From contig JAFTXZ010000001.1 in NCBI GenBank assembly GCA_017461385.1, positions 1 through 36,806 of the forward strand: 36,806 nt of DNA. The letters are read 5' to 3'. Below the pieces are notes generated by a model. That model was not told the origin of the DNA, searched no databases, and saw only the letters and a list, made by a program, of their open reading frames with translations. Both the position numbers and the translations under genes were made by a program. This DNA comes from Clostridia bacterium. GTDB taxonomy: Bacteria; Bacillota; Clostridia; Oscillospirales; CAG-272. Below are positions 1 to 8,264 of the stretch, one piece after another (within the stretch, counting starts at the first letter, position 1; each line of letters opens with the position of its first letter).

Positions 1-55
1 ACAAAATACAAAAAATATGCTATTATTAATATATATTGCCAAAGGAGGTGTGAGT

Positions 56-1558
56 ATGAAGATTTTATGGCTTGGTCAGGGCGGTCTTTTGTTTGTTTCA
101 GAAAAGAAAAAGATTTTGGTTGACCCTTACCTTTCCAATTCTCTTCGTGATATTGATACGTCATTTAAGAGAAAGACTAAAATCAAAAGACGAATACTTA
201 GAATTAAGCCTGATGCAATTGTTTTAACCAGCTCACATCCTGACAGATGCGACCTTAAAACCGTCAACGCTTACGTTAAGAAAAAGAAATTTCTATTTTT
301 CCCAATCAAAGCCAAATTCAAGGCTGACGTTTTGTGCTCAAAGGCTGTTTTTGACAAGCATTCAAAGCATTGGACCCGTATGAACGCCAATCCAATTATG
401 TTTGGCTCAGACCTTGAATGGAGCGTTGGCAGTCTTACTATAAAGGGAGTTAGTGCCAAAACAGACGATAGAACAGCTTTTGGTGTAATTATTACAGACT
501 CAACCGATGGGAAGCAATATTACGTTGCATCAAACACGCTTTATTCGGACAAGCTATTCAATAAGCTACCGGATAATCTTTTTGCAGCTTTTATACCTGT
601 TGGTGGTATGTTTGGCTCAATGAATATCATTGATGCCACAAGATTTGCAAGACGACTAAACGCACAATTTAGCGTTCCTGTTCTCTTTGGTACCTTTGAT
701 AAGAAGCAAACTGCAGACGACTTTGTTGTCCCAGGAAGAATCATTCCTAAGATTTACAAGATTATTCAATTTACAATGTTCCCTGTACATTCTGCTTTTT
801 CCTCTGGTCTTAATATTTTCTTTAACGAAAAGAAGGACAAGAAGCTAAATCTTGATGATTTTGACTTCGACAAGCTAGAGGACGGAGAGGACAAAAACGG
901 GCCACTGCCTGTTCTTCCTGCAGAATTGCGCAACAAGGGCAACGAGCAGCCTGCTGAAAATAATGATAAGCCTGCGGAAAATAGCGGTGCTCCTGCACCT
1001 GTGCCAGTTGGCGTTCCGCTTGAAGGCAACGATGAGCCTGCACCCGTTGGAGTTCCACTTGAAGGTAACGACGAGCCTGCACCCGTTGGAGTTCCACTTG
1101 AAGACAACGCTGAGCCTGCGCCTGTGCCAGTTGGAATTCCACTTTCGGAAAATGAGGCGCCTGCTGTAGATAAGGATGATGAAAATCCAGCCGAGCCTGT
1201 TGAGACTCCTGTTCAAGATGAGCCTCTTGCTGAAAATGACGCACCTAACGAAAGTGGAAATGAGCCTGCAGATGCTCCTATTATCAACGACGAGGCTACT
1301 CCAATTGCCGGTGGCGAGGAAATCCCCGACGATGAGCCTTGTGCAGAGGACGGGGCGCCAAGCGACAAGGATGCGCAAGACCATAAGCTAACAGTCGACA
1401 ATGATGATCAAAGCGACAACGGTGAGGATAACAACGAGGCTCCAAACGAAGCCGAGGCTCAAGACAACAAGGACATACAAGACGATGCCGATGGTCAAAG
1501 CGATGGTGAAAAGGCAGATGACGTGTCCGATTTAGACAACGAGGACAACCAAGACTAA
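56..1558 (+). CDS. Metallo-beta-lactamase-fold (UlaG-like) protein with degenerate metal site and long acidic Pro-rich tail
   Basis: The start is ATG at 56 (MKILWLGQGG), preceded by AAAGGAGGTG at 41-50; an in-frame upstream ATG at 17 has no ribosome site. Residues 1 to about 262 resemble the UlaG-like branch of the metallo-beta-lactamase fold: an N-terminal strand followed by ILVDPYL, then VLTSSHPDRCD where the HxHxDH motif belongs. Only H61 and D63 are kept; S59 and R64 replace the other two ligands. The later strand that usually carries a histidine reads VPVLFGTFD. Metal-dependent hydrolysis is therefore doubtful. Residues about 263-500 are low-complexity, rich in Asp, Glu, Pro, Ala and Asn, with four copies of a 13-15 residue repeat (PAPVGVPLEGNDE type). 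No signal peptide or membrane segment is seen, so it is probably cytoplasmic with a disordered tail. The function is unknown; the fold assignment is fairly safe. Confidence 0.7.
   Translation: MKILWLGQGGLLFVSEKKKILVDPYLSNSLRDIDTSFKRKTKIKRRILRIKPDAIVLTSSHPDRCDLKTVNAYVKKKKFLFFPIKAKFKADVLCSKAVFDKHSKHWTRMNANPIMFGSDLEWSVGSLTIKGVSAKTDDRTAFGVIITDSTDGKQYYVASNTLYSDKLFNKLPDNLFAAFIPVGGMFGSMNIIDATRFARRLNAQFSVPVLFGTFDKKQTADDFVVPGRIIPKIYKIIQFTMFPVHSAFSSGLNIFFNEKKDKKLNLDDFDFDKLEDGEDKNGPLPVLPAELRNKGNEQPAENNDKPAENSGAPAPVPVGVPLEGNDEPAPVGVPLEGNDEPAPVGVPLEDNAEPAPVPVGIPLSENEAPAVDKDDENPAEPVETPVQDEPLAENDAPNESGNEPADAPIINDEATPIAGGEEIPDDEPCAEDGAPSDKDAQDHKLTVDNDDQSDNGEDNNEAPNEAEAQDNKDIQDDADGQSDGEKADDVSDLDNEDNQD
989..1156 (+). 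repeat. Four in-frame tandem 39-45 bp repeats in the acidic tail
   Basis: Units lie at 989-1033, 1034-1072, 1073-1111 and 1112-1156. The two middle units are 39 bp and nearly identical; the outer two carry an extra Pro-Val pair (45 bp). All keep the reading frame and encode PAPVGVPLEGNDE-type residues. Confidence 0.85.
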
Positions 1559-1582
1559 ACAAAATTCTCGTGCTACATAAGC

Positions 1583-1620
1583 GAAATGCTCCGTGAATTA
1601 GCACGGAGCATTTTCAATTT
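1583..1620 (+). terminator. Rho-independent terminator after the MBL-fold gene
   Basis: TGCTCCGTG (1587-1595) pairs with CACGGAGCA (1602-1610) across a 6-base loop, flanked by GAAA before and TTTTC after. It lies 28 bases past the stop codon. Confidence 0.8.
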
Positions 1621-1641
1621 TTATTTTAACGAGGGGGATTT

Positions 1642-2598
1642 ATGAGGGAAGCTATTATTATCTCAGTTAGCATTCTTGCTGTGCTAATAGTCGGTTTGCT
1701 TATTGGTTCACTTTACGCATATATTCAAGCCTTTTATTCCCCCAAAATCGGAAAGCGAAAGCCTAACGCCCTAGACTTCCTTAGCAAAGAGGACTACAAG
1801 GAGGTTAAGGAGGTTATGATTAAGCTAACCGAGAGAATAAATGCTATTGCTTTTGAGGAAATTCGTATAAAATCCTACGACGGACTAGAGCTTTTCGGAA
1901 GATACTATCACGTAAAGGACGGCGCGCCTCTACAAATACAAATTCACGGATACAAGGGCTACGCCTTTCGTGATTTTTGCGGTGGTCATAAACTGGCAAC
2001 CGATTGCGAGCATAACATTTTGCTAGTTGACCAGCGTGCTCATGGCTTAAGTGAGGGACACACCATTACCTTTGGAATTAAAGAGGCTCGTGATGCCCTT
2101 TCCTGGTGTCAATATGCAAGCAAGCGCTTTGGTGAGATTCCAATTTTTCTTGTGGGCGTTTCTATGGGTGCATCCACAGTTATCGGTGCTTCACGGCTTG
2201 ATTTGCCCAAAAACGTTAAGGGTATTATTGCAGATTGTCCCTTCTCGTCCCCCAAGGAAATTATCAAAAAGGTATGTGGAGATATGGGACTTAACCCTAC
2301 GTTAACCTATCCTCTTGTTAAGCTTGGCGCTATTTTGTTTGGTCATTTTAATCCTGATAGCTTCAGCTGTAGTCAGGCTGTTAAGGATGCCAAAACAAAA
2401 ATTTTAATTTTACATGGAGAGAGTGATAGCTTCGTTCCCTGTGAAATGAGTAGAAAAATATACGAAAGCTGTGTCTCTGAATGCTTTCTCTATACCTTTG
2501 AGGGTGCAGACCACGGACTTTCATTTTTGGCAGATCCAGATAAATACAAAAAAGCAGTTTCCGATTTTATAAATTTATGTTTGGAGGTGAAGCAATGA
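1642..2598 (+). CDS. Membrane-anchored alpha/beta hydrolase
   Basis: This 318-residue protein is an alpha/beta hydrolase. Residues about 4-28 form one hydrophobic N-terminal segment, so the enzyme is probably anchored to the membrane. The nucleophile elbow GVSMGAS places the serine at residue 174. The later GESD places a candidate acid at D262 and ADHGLS places the histidine at H291, so the catalytic triad looks complete. The region QIHGYKGY near residue 95 is the usual oxyanion-hole loop. Relatives are annotated as serine aminopeptidase S33-like or YqkD-like hydrolases; the substrate is unknown. The ribosome site GAGGGGG lies just upstream of the ATG. The stop overlaps the start of the following ABC transporter gene (ATGA), so the two are probably translationally coupled. 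Confidence 0.85.
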   Translation: MREAIIISVSILAVLIVGLLIGSLYAYIQAFYSPKIGKRKPNALDFLSKEDYKEVKEVMIKLTERINAIAFEEIRIKSYDGLELFGRYYHVKDGAPLQIQIHGYKGYAFRDFCGGHKLATDCEHNILLVDQRAHGLSEGHTITFGIKEARDALSWCQYASKRFGEIPIFLVGVSMGASTVIGASRLDLPKNVKGIIADCPFSSPKEIIKKVCGDMGLNPTLTYPLVKLGAILFGHFNPDSFSCSQAVKDAKTKILILHGESDSFVPCEMSRKIYESCVSECFLYTFEGADHGLSFLADPDKYKKAVSDFINLCLEVKQ

Positions 2599-4391
2599 AG
2601 AAAAAAGGAAAAACATTATCTCTTGTCAAAAGATTTTTACCATACTACAAAAAATACATTTGGATTTTGATTGCGGATTTATTCTGCGCCTCCTTGACTA
2701 CCATTTGCGAGCTTGTTCTTCCTATGATTGTAAGAGAGATTACAGATAAGGCTTCAAACGATATTGACTCTTTAACCATTGATTTGATTCTAAAGATTGG
2801 ACTTTTCTACGTTGCATTGCGAATTATCGACACCGGGGCGCATTTTTATATGGCTTCCTTTGGTCATATTATGGGTACGAAAATTGAGACCGATATGCGA
2901 CACGACCTGTTTGCTCAGTATCAAAGGCTATCATTTTCCTACTACGATAACACGAAAATTGGTACGCTAATGTCAAGAATAACCAGCGACCTTTTTGACG
3001 TAACAGAATTTGCGCACCACTGCCCTGAGGAATATTTTATAGCCTCAATCAAGCTTATCGTTTCATTTATTATACTGTTTTCTGTCAACCCTTGGCTAAC
3101 ACTTATTGTCTTTGCAACTATTCCGCTTGCTCTGCTTGCTCTCGTTCCCTTTAGAAAGGCTATGAGAAAGGCTTTTGCAGACTCCAGACAAAAGGTTGGT
3201 GAAATCAACTCCCAGGTGGAGGACAGCTTGCTAGGCATCAGAGTTGTTAAATCCTTTGTAAACGAGGATTTAGAGCAAGACAAGTTCGATGACAATAACA
3301 AGGATTATCTTTCCATTAAGAAAAGATCCTATTATGCAATGGGTGGCTTCCACTCCTTGACACGTTTATTTGATGGAATTATGTACATAGTGGTTGTAGT
3401 TGTTGGTGGTATTTTCCTTTACAACAAGCAAATTCAAGCATCGGATTATGTTGCTTATCTGCTATACGTTACAACTCTTATAGCAACAATTAGAAAAATC
3501 GTTGAATTTACCGAGCAATTCCAGCGTGGTATGACAGGAATCGAAAGATTTGACGAAATTATGAATCTAACCCCTGAAATAAAAGAAAGCAAAAACGCAA
3601 AAGAGCTTGTTTTAGCTACAAGCCAAATGGAAGGCAAGGACAATTCAGCATCCCTCGTTTCAGCGGGAAAAATCGAATTTGAAAACGTTTCCTTTAAGTA
3701 CGAGACAAACAGTGATCTTGTGCTAAGGGGCATAAGCATTACCATAAATGCAGGAGAAAGCGTTGCTATAGTTGGACCTTCAGGTGGCGGAAAAACCACA
3801 CTTTGCTCACTTATTCCTAGATTTTATGAAGTCACTGAGGGTGATATTAAAATAGATGGACAAAGCATCAAGGACGTTACTCTTAAGTCGTTAAGAGAAA
3901 GCGTCGGAATTGTTCAACAGGACGTTTATTTATTCTCTGGTAGCATAAAGGATAATATAAAATATGGAAAGCTTAATGCAACTGACGAGGAAATTGAGCG
4001 TGCATCCCGTCTTGCTGGTGCTCACGAGTTTATCTCTGCTCTTCCTAAGGGCTATAACACATACGTAGGTGAGCGAGGAGTTAAGCTGTCCGGTGGACAA
4101 AAGCAAAGAATATCAATCGCGCGTCTATTCCTTAAAAATCCACCTATACTCATTCTTGACGAGGCAACCTCTAGCCTTGACAACGAAAGCGAATATATAG
4201 TTCAAAAATCTCTTGAGACTCTAGCTAAGGGAAGAACAACCCTTACAATTGCTCACAGGCTCACTACCATTAAAAACGCTGACAGAATTTTAGTTCTAAC
4301 TGAAAATGGAATTGAGGAGCAGGGCACACACGATGAGCTTATAGCTAAAAACGGAATTTACACCGAGCTTTATAAAATGTATTCTAATTAA
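2595..4391 (+). CDS. ABC transporter half-transporter, permease fused to ATPase
   Basis: Start chosen at ATG 2595 (MKKKGKTLSL), because GGAGGTG at 2583-2589 is its ribosome site; an ATG at 2577 lies upstream of that site. The 598-residue protein has an N-terminal six-helix exporter transmembrane domain (about 1-330) and a C-terminal nucleotide-binding domain (about 355-598). Walker A is GPSGGGKTT (394-402), the ABC signature LSGGQ (498-502), and Walker B ILILDE with D522 and E523; an H-loop follows in TIAHRL. This is the single-chain architecture of multidrug and lipid exporters of the MsbA/LmrA type, working as a homo- or heterodimer in the inner membrane. No second half-transporter lies next to it, which favours a homodimer. 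It overlaps the upstream hydrolase gene by 4 bases. The substrate cannot be read from the sequence. Confidence 0.93.
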   Translation: MKKKGKTLSLVKRFLPYYKKYIWILIADLFCASLTTICELVLPMIVREITDKASNDIDSLTIDLILKIGLFYVALRIIDTGAHFYMASFGHIMGTKIETDMRHDLFAQYQRLSFSYYDNTKIGTLMSRITSDLFDVTEFAHHCPEEYFIASIKLIVSFIILFSVNPWLTLIVFATIPLALLALVPFRKAMRKAFADSRQKVGEINSQVEDSLLGIRVVKSFVNEDLEQDKFDDNNKDYLSIKKRSYYAMGGFHSLTRLFDGIMYIVVVVVGGIFLYNKQIQASDYVAYLLYVTTLIATIRKIVEFTEQFQRGMTGIERFDEIMNLTPEIKESKNAKELVLATSQMEGKDNSASLVSAGKIEFENVSFKYETNSDLVLRGISITINAGESVAIVGPSGGGKTTLCSLIPRFYEVTEGDIKIDGQSIKDVTLKSLRESVGIVQQDVYLFSGSIKDNIKYGKLNATDEEIERASRLAGAHEFISALPKGYNTYVGERGVKLSGGQKQRISIARLFLKNPPILILDEATSSLDNESEYIVQKSLETLAKGRTTLTIAHRLTTIKNADRILVLTENGIEEQGTHDELIAKNGIYTELYKMYSN

Positions 4392-4392
4392 T

Positions 4393-4426
4393 AGAAAAGC
4401 ACCTGTCTAGCAGGTGCTTTTTTCTA
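4393..4426. terminator. Bidirectional terminator between convergent ABC and GIY-YIG genes
   Basis: AAAAGCACCTG (4395-4405) and CAGGTGCTTTT (4411-4421) form an 11-bp stem with loop TCTAG, flanked by A and T runs on both sides. On the minus strand the stem encodes the last residues of the GIY-YIG protein, and its TAG stop lies in the loop. Confidence 0.88.
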
Positions 4427-4655
4427 TGAGCTTCAGCTTTTGCTCTCTTGTTAGATGCTTTATTTGATATTCACGCCTTTGTGCCTCGATTGAGGTTTCA
4501 AAGCCTTCGTAATAAACAAGCTCAACAGGCAGTCGGCTTCGTGTGTACTTTGCCCCCTTGCCACTGTTATGAGTCTTTAGTCTTTTTTCAAGGTCGTTTG
4601 TCCAGCCACAATAAAGAGTTCCGTCGGAGCATTTTAATATATACGTAAAATTCAT
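4407..4655 (-). CDS. GIY-YIG family small protein (UPF0213/YhbQ-like)
   Basis: This 82-residue protein is a stand-alone GIY-YIG nuclease domain. The first strand carries [16 protein letters not shown], which matches the GIY...YIG signature as YIL...YCG. It is followed by the conserved [17 protein letters not shown] stretch with the catalytic-type arginine, and by the acidic [10 protein letters not shown] helix. The length is normal for the UPF0213 group. Single-domain members are linked to DNA-structure-dependent cleavage or repair, but most have no assigned role. It follows the DUF4186 gene by 9 bases and is probably co-transcribed with it. Its last codons and stop are built into the bidirectional terminator. 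Confidence 0.88.
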   Translation of the reverse strand: MNFTYILKCSDGTLYCGWTNDLEKRLKTHNSGKGAKYTRSRLPVELVYYEGFETSIEAQRREYQIKHLTREQKLKLIEKSTC

Positions 4656-4664
4656 TACTTCCTC

Positions 4665-5024
4665 TTATATCAAATTGTTATATTGATTTTTTATCCATTG
4701 AATTAAAAGCTTAACTATTTTTTCCTGCTGAATCTCTGTTAACTCGATGCCCTTTGGCACCTTATACCATTTATGCAGGCAAGATCGACAGCAGCAGGCG
4801 CAGGCGTGCTGTGCCTTAAAAACCGGATGCCCCTTTGTGGGTGTTTGGCTTCCGTCATTTTCTATGTAGGCAGGAGCAAGTCGCTTTTTCACAAAATCTC
4901 GTGCGTGAGATTCAATTGTGTCAATTCCCTTTTGATTTATATATTCCACGTCCCTTTTAGTTAAATGAAAGGACGAACGAAATTTTGAGAGCTTTAGCTT
5001 ATCCAGTGCTTCATTTATTGTCAT
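4665..5024 (-). CDS. DUF4186 family protein
   Basis: This 119-residue protein carries the DUF4186 hallmark: HPVFKAQHACACCCRSCLHK near residues 66-85, followed by KVPKG and a C-terminal helix of the LTEIQQEKIVKLLIQWIKNQ type. The cysteine cluster (CxCCCxxC) plus two histidines suggests metal binding or structural use, but no function is established for the family. An AAAGGA ribosome site precedes ATG 5024. The gene begins 45 bases after the aspS stop, and the aspS terminator lies in that gap, so its own promoter is not evident. Confidence 0.8.
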   Translation of the reverse strand: MTINEALDKLKLSKFRSSFHLTKRDVEYINQKGIDTIESHARDFVKKRLAPAYIENDGSQTPTKGHPVFKAQHACACCCRSCLHKWYKVPKGIELTEIQQEKIVKLLIQWIKNQYNNLI

Positions 5025-5036
5025 AGCTTTCCTTTT

Positions 5037-5067
5037 AATAAAGCCCCAGAAGTACTGGGGCTTTATT
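5037..5067 (-). terminator. Terminator after aspS
   Basis: AAAGCCCCAG (5040-5049) pairs with CTGGGGCTTT (5055-5064) across loop AAGTA; the pairing extends to AATAAA/TTTATT on both sides. It starts 3 bases past the aspS stop. The T run on the minus strand is interrupted, so termination may be partial and allow read-through into DUF4186. Confidence 0.75.
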
Positions 5068-5069
5068 CA

Positions 5070-6851
5070 TTATTCTTCCTCTGTAATTATTGCAATGCCA
5101 AGCTCAGCTAGGTCAGCTGGGTTTGCAAATGATGGGCACTTAGACATAATTTCAGATGCGTTTTGCGCCTTAGGGAACGCAATAACGTCTCTTATATCCT
5201 CATGTCCGAGCAAGAGAGTTACCAAACGGTCAAGACCGAATGCAAGTCCACCGTGAGGTGGTACTCCATACTTGAATGCTTCAAGCAGGAATCCAAACTT
5301 CTCGTTTGCATCCTCCTTAGAAATACCAAGGACACGGAACATATTCTCTTGCATTTCTGTGGTGTTAATTCTAATTGAGCCACCACCGAGCTCAGTACCG
5401 TTAAGAACGATATCGTATGCTCTTGCCCTTACTCTTGCAGGGTCGCTTTCGATATATTGATAGTCCTCAGCCATTGGAGCTGTGAATGGATGGTGCATAG
5501 CATAGAATCTTTGATCCTCCTCACTATACTCAAATAGTGGGAACTCAGTTACCCACAAGAACTTGAAATCCATTGGGTCGAGAAGTCCAAGACGCTTTGC
5601 ACACTCGCAACGAAGTGCACCAAGTGTATCAAATACAACCTTATTTTTGTCAGCAACAATCAAAATTAAGTCGCCATCCTCAAGTCCAAGACGCTCATTA
5701 ATCTTATTGTTTTCTTCCTCTGTCAGGAACTTAGCATAAGATGAGGAAATCTCACCATTCGCTTTCTTTAACCAAGCAAGTCCCTTTGCGTGGTAGTGCT
5801 TAGCCTTTTCAGTAAGTGAGTCAATCTCTTTTCTTGAGAATTTAGCGCCACCCTTAACGTTAATAGCACGCACCGAGCCACCATTTTGAACAGCACCTGC
5901 AAACACCTTAAATTCAGAGCTTGCAACGATATCTGAAATGTTATTAAGCTCAAAGCCAAAACGGATATCAGGCTTGTCAGAGCCGTATTTTTCCATAGCC
6001 TCGCGCCATGTCATACGTGGGAATGGGGTTTTAAGCTCCTTCTTCATAAAGTTTTTGAAAACGTACTTCATGAAGCCCTCATTAATCTCCATAAGCTCAT
6101 CCTCAGTTGTGAAGGAAACCTCCATATCAATTTGAGTAAACTCTGGCTGACGGTCAGCACGAAGGTCCTCGTCTCTGAAGCAACGAGCAATCTGAATGTA
6201 ACGGTCAAAGCCTGAATACATAAGCAATTGCTTATAAATTTGAGGTGATTGTGGAAGCGCATAGAAGTTGCCCTTATGTACACGGCTAGGTACAAGATAG
6301 TCTCTTGCTCCCTCTGGTGTAGGTCTTATAAGGTTAGGAGTCTCTATGTCTATAAAGCCGTTTTCGTTAAAGTAATTTCTTGTAAGATTTGTAATTTGTG
6401 ATCTTGCAATAATGTTCCTTTGCATTTCTGGACGGCGAAGGTCAAGATATCTGTGCTTCATACGAAGCTCAGCCTTTACGTCGCCACCGTCTGTGATTTC
6501 AAATGGTGGTGTTTGAGCCTTGTTAAGAACCTTGAACTCGTCAACAACAACCTCAATATCACCCGTTGGAATATTCTTATTTTTTGTTGCTCTTTCTCTA
6601 ACGATACCCTTTGCACAAAGAACAAACTCTGCACGAACAGAAAATGCCTTTTCAAAGATTTCTCTTTCTGTGTTTTCGTCAAAGGCGAGCTGAACAATGC
6701 CTGTTCTATCTCTTAGGTCTATAAAGATAAGACTACCTAAGTCTCTTTGCTTTTGCGCCCAGCCTAAAACGCATACTCTTTGTCCTATATTTTCAGCTGA
6801 AAGTGTTCCACAATAGTGGGTACGCTTGTCATTCTTTTCAAAAATGTCCAT
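5070..6851 (-). CDS. aspS: Aspartate--tRNA ligase (AspRS)
   Basis: This 593-residue class II aminoacyl-tRNA synthetase charges tRNA-Asp, or tRNA-Asp and tRNA-Asn if non-discriminating. It has the N-terminal OB-fold anticodon-binding domain (about 1-110, with VCVLGWAQKQRDLGSLIF). The catalytic core follows, with RHRYLDLRRPEM-like text, the ETPNLIRPTPEGARDYLVPSR segment and motif 2 (FRDEDLRADRQPEFTQID). A bacterial GAD-type insertion (about 285-415) is followed by motif 3 (GLAFGLDRLVTLL) near the C-terminus. The length matches bacterial-type AspRS. It lies 18 bases downstream of hisS in the common Firmicute hisS-aspS order, and both are probably transcribed from the promoter upstream of hisS. 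No T-box leader is seen. Confidence 0.97.
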   Translation of the reverse strand: MDIFEKNDKRTHYCGTLSAENIGQRVCVLGWAQKQRDLGSLIFIDLRDRTGIVQLAFDENTEREIFEKAFSVRAEFVLCAKGIVRERATKNKNIPTGDIEVVVDEFKVLNKAQTPPFEITDGGDVKAELRMKHRYLDLRRPEMQRNIIARSQITNLTRNYFNENGFIDIETPNLIRPTPEGARDYLVPSRVHKGNFYALPQSPQIYKQLLMYSGFDRYIQIARCFRDEDLRADRQPEFTQIDMEVSFTTEDELMEINEGFMKYVFKNFMKKELKTPFPRMTWREAMEKYGSDKPDIRFGFELNNISDIVASSEFKVFAGAVQNGGSVRAINVKGGAKFSRKEIDSLTEKAKHYHAKGLAWLKKANGEISSSYAKFLTEEENNKINERLGLEDGDLILIVADKNKVVFDTLGALRCECAKRLGLLDPMDFKFLWVTEFPLFEYSEEDQRFYAMHHPFTAPMAEDYQYIESDPARVRARAYDIVLNGTELGGGSIRINTTEMQENMFRVLGISKEDANEKFGFLLEAFKYGVPPHGGLAFGLDRLVTLLLGHEDIRDVIAFPKAQNASEIMSKCPSFANPADLAELGIAIITEEE

Positions 6852-6869
6852 ATTATTTCTCCTTTAGAC

Positions 6870-8129
6870 TTAATCTAATAGCTTGCTTACAAGAGTGTCT
6901 ATTTCTATCTCGGTTTGAGTGCTATTGGTCATATCCTTAAGCTGTGCCTTACCACACTCAAGCTCGCTATCTCCTAAAATCAAGGTATAGTGAGCGCCGA
7001 TTTTATCTGCATATTTCATTTGTGCCTTAAGACTTCTTGCACTTATATCACATTCTGCATAAACGCCCTTGTCTCTTAATTGTGATACTAAGGAAAGAGC
7101 CTTTGCCCTTGCGTCCTTGCCCATTGGTGCTATATAAACCAGTGGCTTTGGCTCCTCTGGCTGTGTTGCACCACTTGCCTCCATAGCTAGGATAAGACGG
7201 GTAAGTCCCATACCAAAGCCAATGCCTGGTAGTGAAGGACCTCCTAGCTGTTCCATAAGTCCATCATAGCGTCCACCACCACAAATTGTGCTTTGTGCAC
7301 CTATTTTATTACAAATAAATTCAAATACAGTCTTTGTGTAGTAATCAAGACCACGAACAATTCTTGTATCTATCTTGTAATCAATTCCCTGTGCGCCAAG
7401 ATATACCTTCAAATCCTCAAAGTGTTCACCGCATTCATCACAAAGATAATCAATTGTATTAGGTGCGTCCTTTGCAATTTCAGAGCAAATAGGACTCTTA
7501 CAATCAAGAACACGAAGCGGATTTGTCTTTAATCTTTCACGGCAGGTATCGCAAAGCTTGTCCTCGTGTGCCTTGAAATAATTAACCAACGCCTCTCTAT
7601 ATTTAGGTCTGCAATTCGGACAACCAATTGAATTAATATGCAGTTCAACGTCCTTAATTTCAAGCTCCTTAAAAAGTGTGCTTGCAAGGGCAATTACTGT
7701 TGCATCTGCACTTGCGTCCTTTGTGCCAAACATTTCTGTTCCAAATTGGAAGAATTCGCGGCTTCTGCCTGCCTGTGGTTTCTCGTATCTAAAGCAATTG
7801 ATAAGATAGAAATATCTCAGTGGCATAACATCAGACGCCTTGCCGTTTTCAATAATCGCACGAACAACAGATGCCGTTCCCTCAGGCCTTAGAGCAAAGA
7901 TACGCTCCTCCTTATCCTTGAATACGTACATCTCCTTTTGAACAACGTCAGTAACCTCACCAACACCTCTTTTGAAAAGAGCGAGCTCCTCAAAGGTAGG
8001 TGTGCGAATTTCACCAAAGCCAAACCTTGTAGCAACCTCTATTGCCTTGTCCTCTATTTTTTGCCAAATCAAGGCGTCCCTTGGAAAAATATCCATTGTT
8101 CCTCTTGGCTTTTGTATTTTAGTTGCCAT
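6870..8129 (-). CDS. hisS: Histidine--tRNA ligase (HisRS)
   Basis: This 419-residue class II synthetase charges tRNA-His. It begins with MATKIQKPRGTMDIFP, the usual HisRS start. Motif 2 (FALRPEGTASVVR), the RYEKPQAGRSREFFQFG segment and the histidine-A motif RGLDYYTKTVFEF are all present. Motif 3 reads GGRYDGLMEQLGG followed by PGIGFGMGLTRLILAM. A C-terminal anticodon-binding domain begins near residue 325 (PLVYIAPMG). ATG 8129 is preceded by AAGGAG. The gene leads the hisS-aspS pair and has its own near-perfect sigma-A promoter. Confidence 0.97.
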   Translation of the reverse strand: MATKIQKPRGTMDIFPRDALIWQKIEDKAIEVATRFGFGEIRTPTFEELALFKRGVGEVTDVVQKEMYVFKDKEERIFALRPEGTASVVRAIIENGKASDVMPLRYFYLINCFRYEKPQAGRSREFFQFGTEMFGTKDASADATVIALASTLFKELEIKDVELHINSIGCPNCRPKYREALVNYFKAHEDKLCDTCRERLKTNPLRVLDCKSPICSEIAKDAPNTIDYLCDECGEHFEDLKVYLGAQGIDYKIDTRIVRGLDYYTKTVFEFICNKIGAQSTICGGGRYDGLMEQLGGPSLPGIGFGMGLTRLILAMEASGATQPEEPKPLVYIAPMGKDARAKALSLVSQLRDKGVYAECDISARSLKAQMKYADKIGAHYTLILGDSELECGKAQLKDMTNSTQTEIEIDTLVSKLLD

Positions 8130-8148
8130 AATTTCTCCTTACTCGCAT

Positions 8149-8178
8149 ATACTAATTATAAAAATTATTTATTAGTAT
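8149..8178 (-). promoter_or_regulatory. AT-rich hairpin in the hisS 5' leader
   Basis: ATACTAAT (8149-8156) and ATTAGTAT (8171-8178) are perfect inverted copies separated by 14 bases. They lie between the hisS promoter and its ribosome site. The stem is short and AT-rich and may matter little. Confidence 0.4.
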
Positions 8179-8207
8179 ATTATAGCAACCTTTGTTTTGT
8201 ATGTCAA
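8179..8207 (-). promoter_or_regulatory. Sigma-A promoter of hisS-aspS
   Basis: On the minus strand a perfect -35 TTGACA (8207-8202) and a perfect -10 TATAAT (8184-8179) are separated by 17 bases. It lies about 50 bases upstream of the hisS start. Confidence 0.9.
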
Positions 8208-8220
8208 CATTTTTTTATGA

Positions 8221-8254
8221 AATAAAAAATTCTCGGCATTCCTTGCCGAGAATT
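8221..8254 (-). terminator. Terminator after spoVG
   Basis: On the minus strand an 11-bp stem with arms AATTCTCGGCA (8228-8238) and TGCCGAGAATT (8244-8254), 5-base loop, is followed by a T run. It lies 10 bases past the spoVG stop and insulates spoVG from the hisS promoter. Confidence 0.88.
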
Positions 8255-8264
8255 AAATATTCAA

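Noticed and set aside
766-1604. Several overlapping open frames opposite or beside the acidic tail of the first gene
   Set aside because: They arise from the low-complexity repeat codons of the real gene and have no start signals.
8130-8264. T-box or other tRNA-sensing leader for hisS-aspS
   Set aside because: The leader is only about 45 bases after the mapped promoter and lacks the T-box sequence and a terminator. The same holds for serS (18447-18520).
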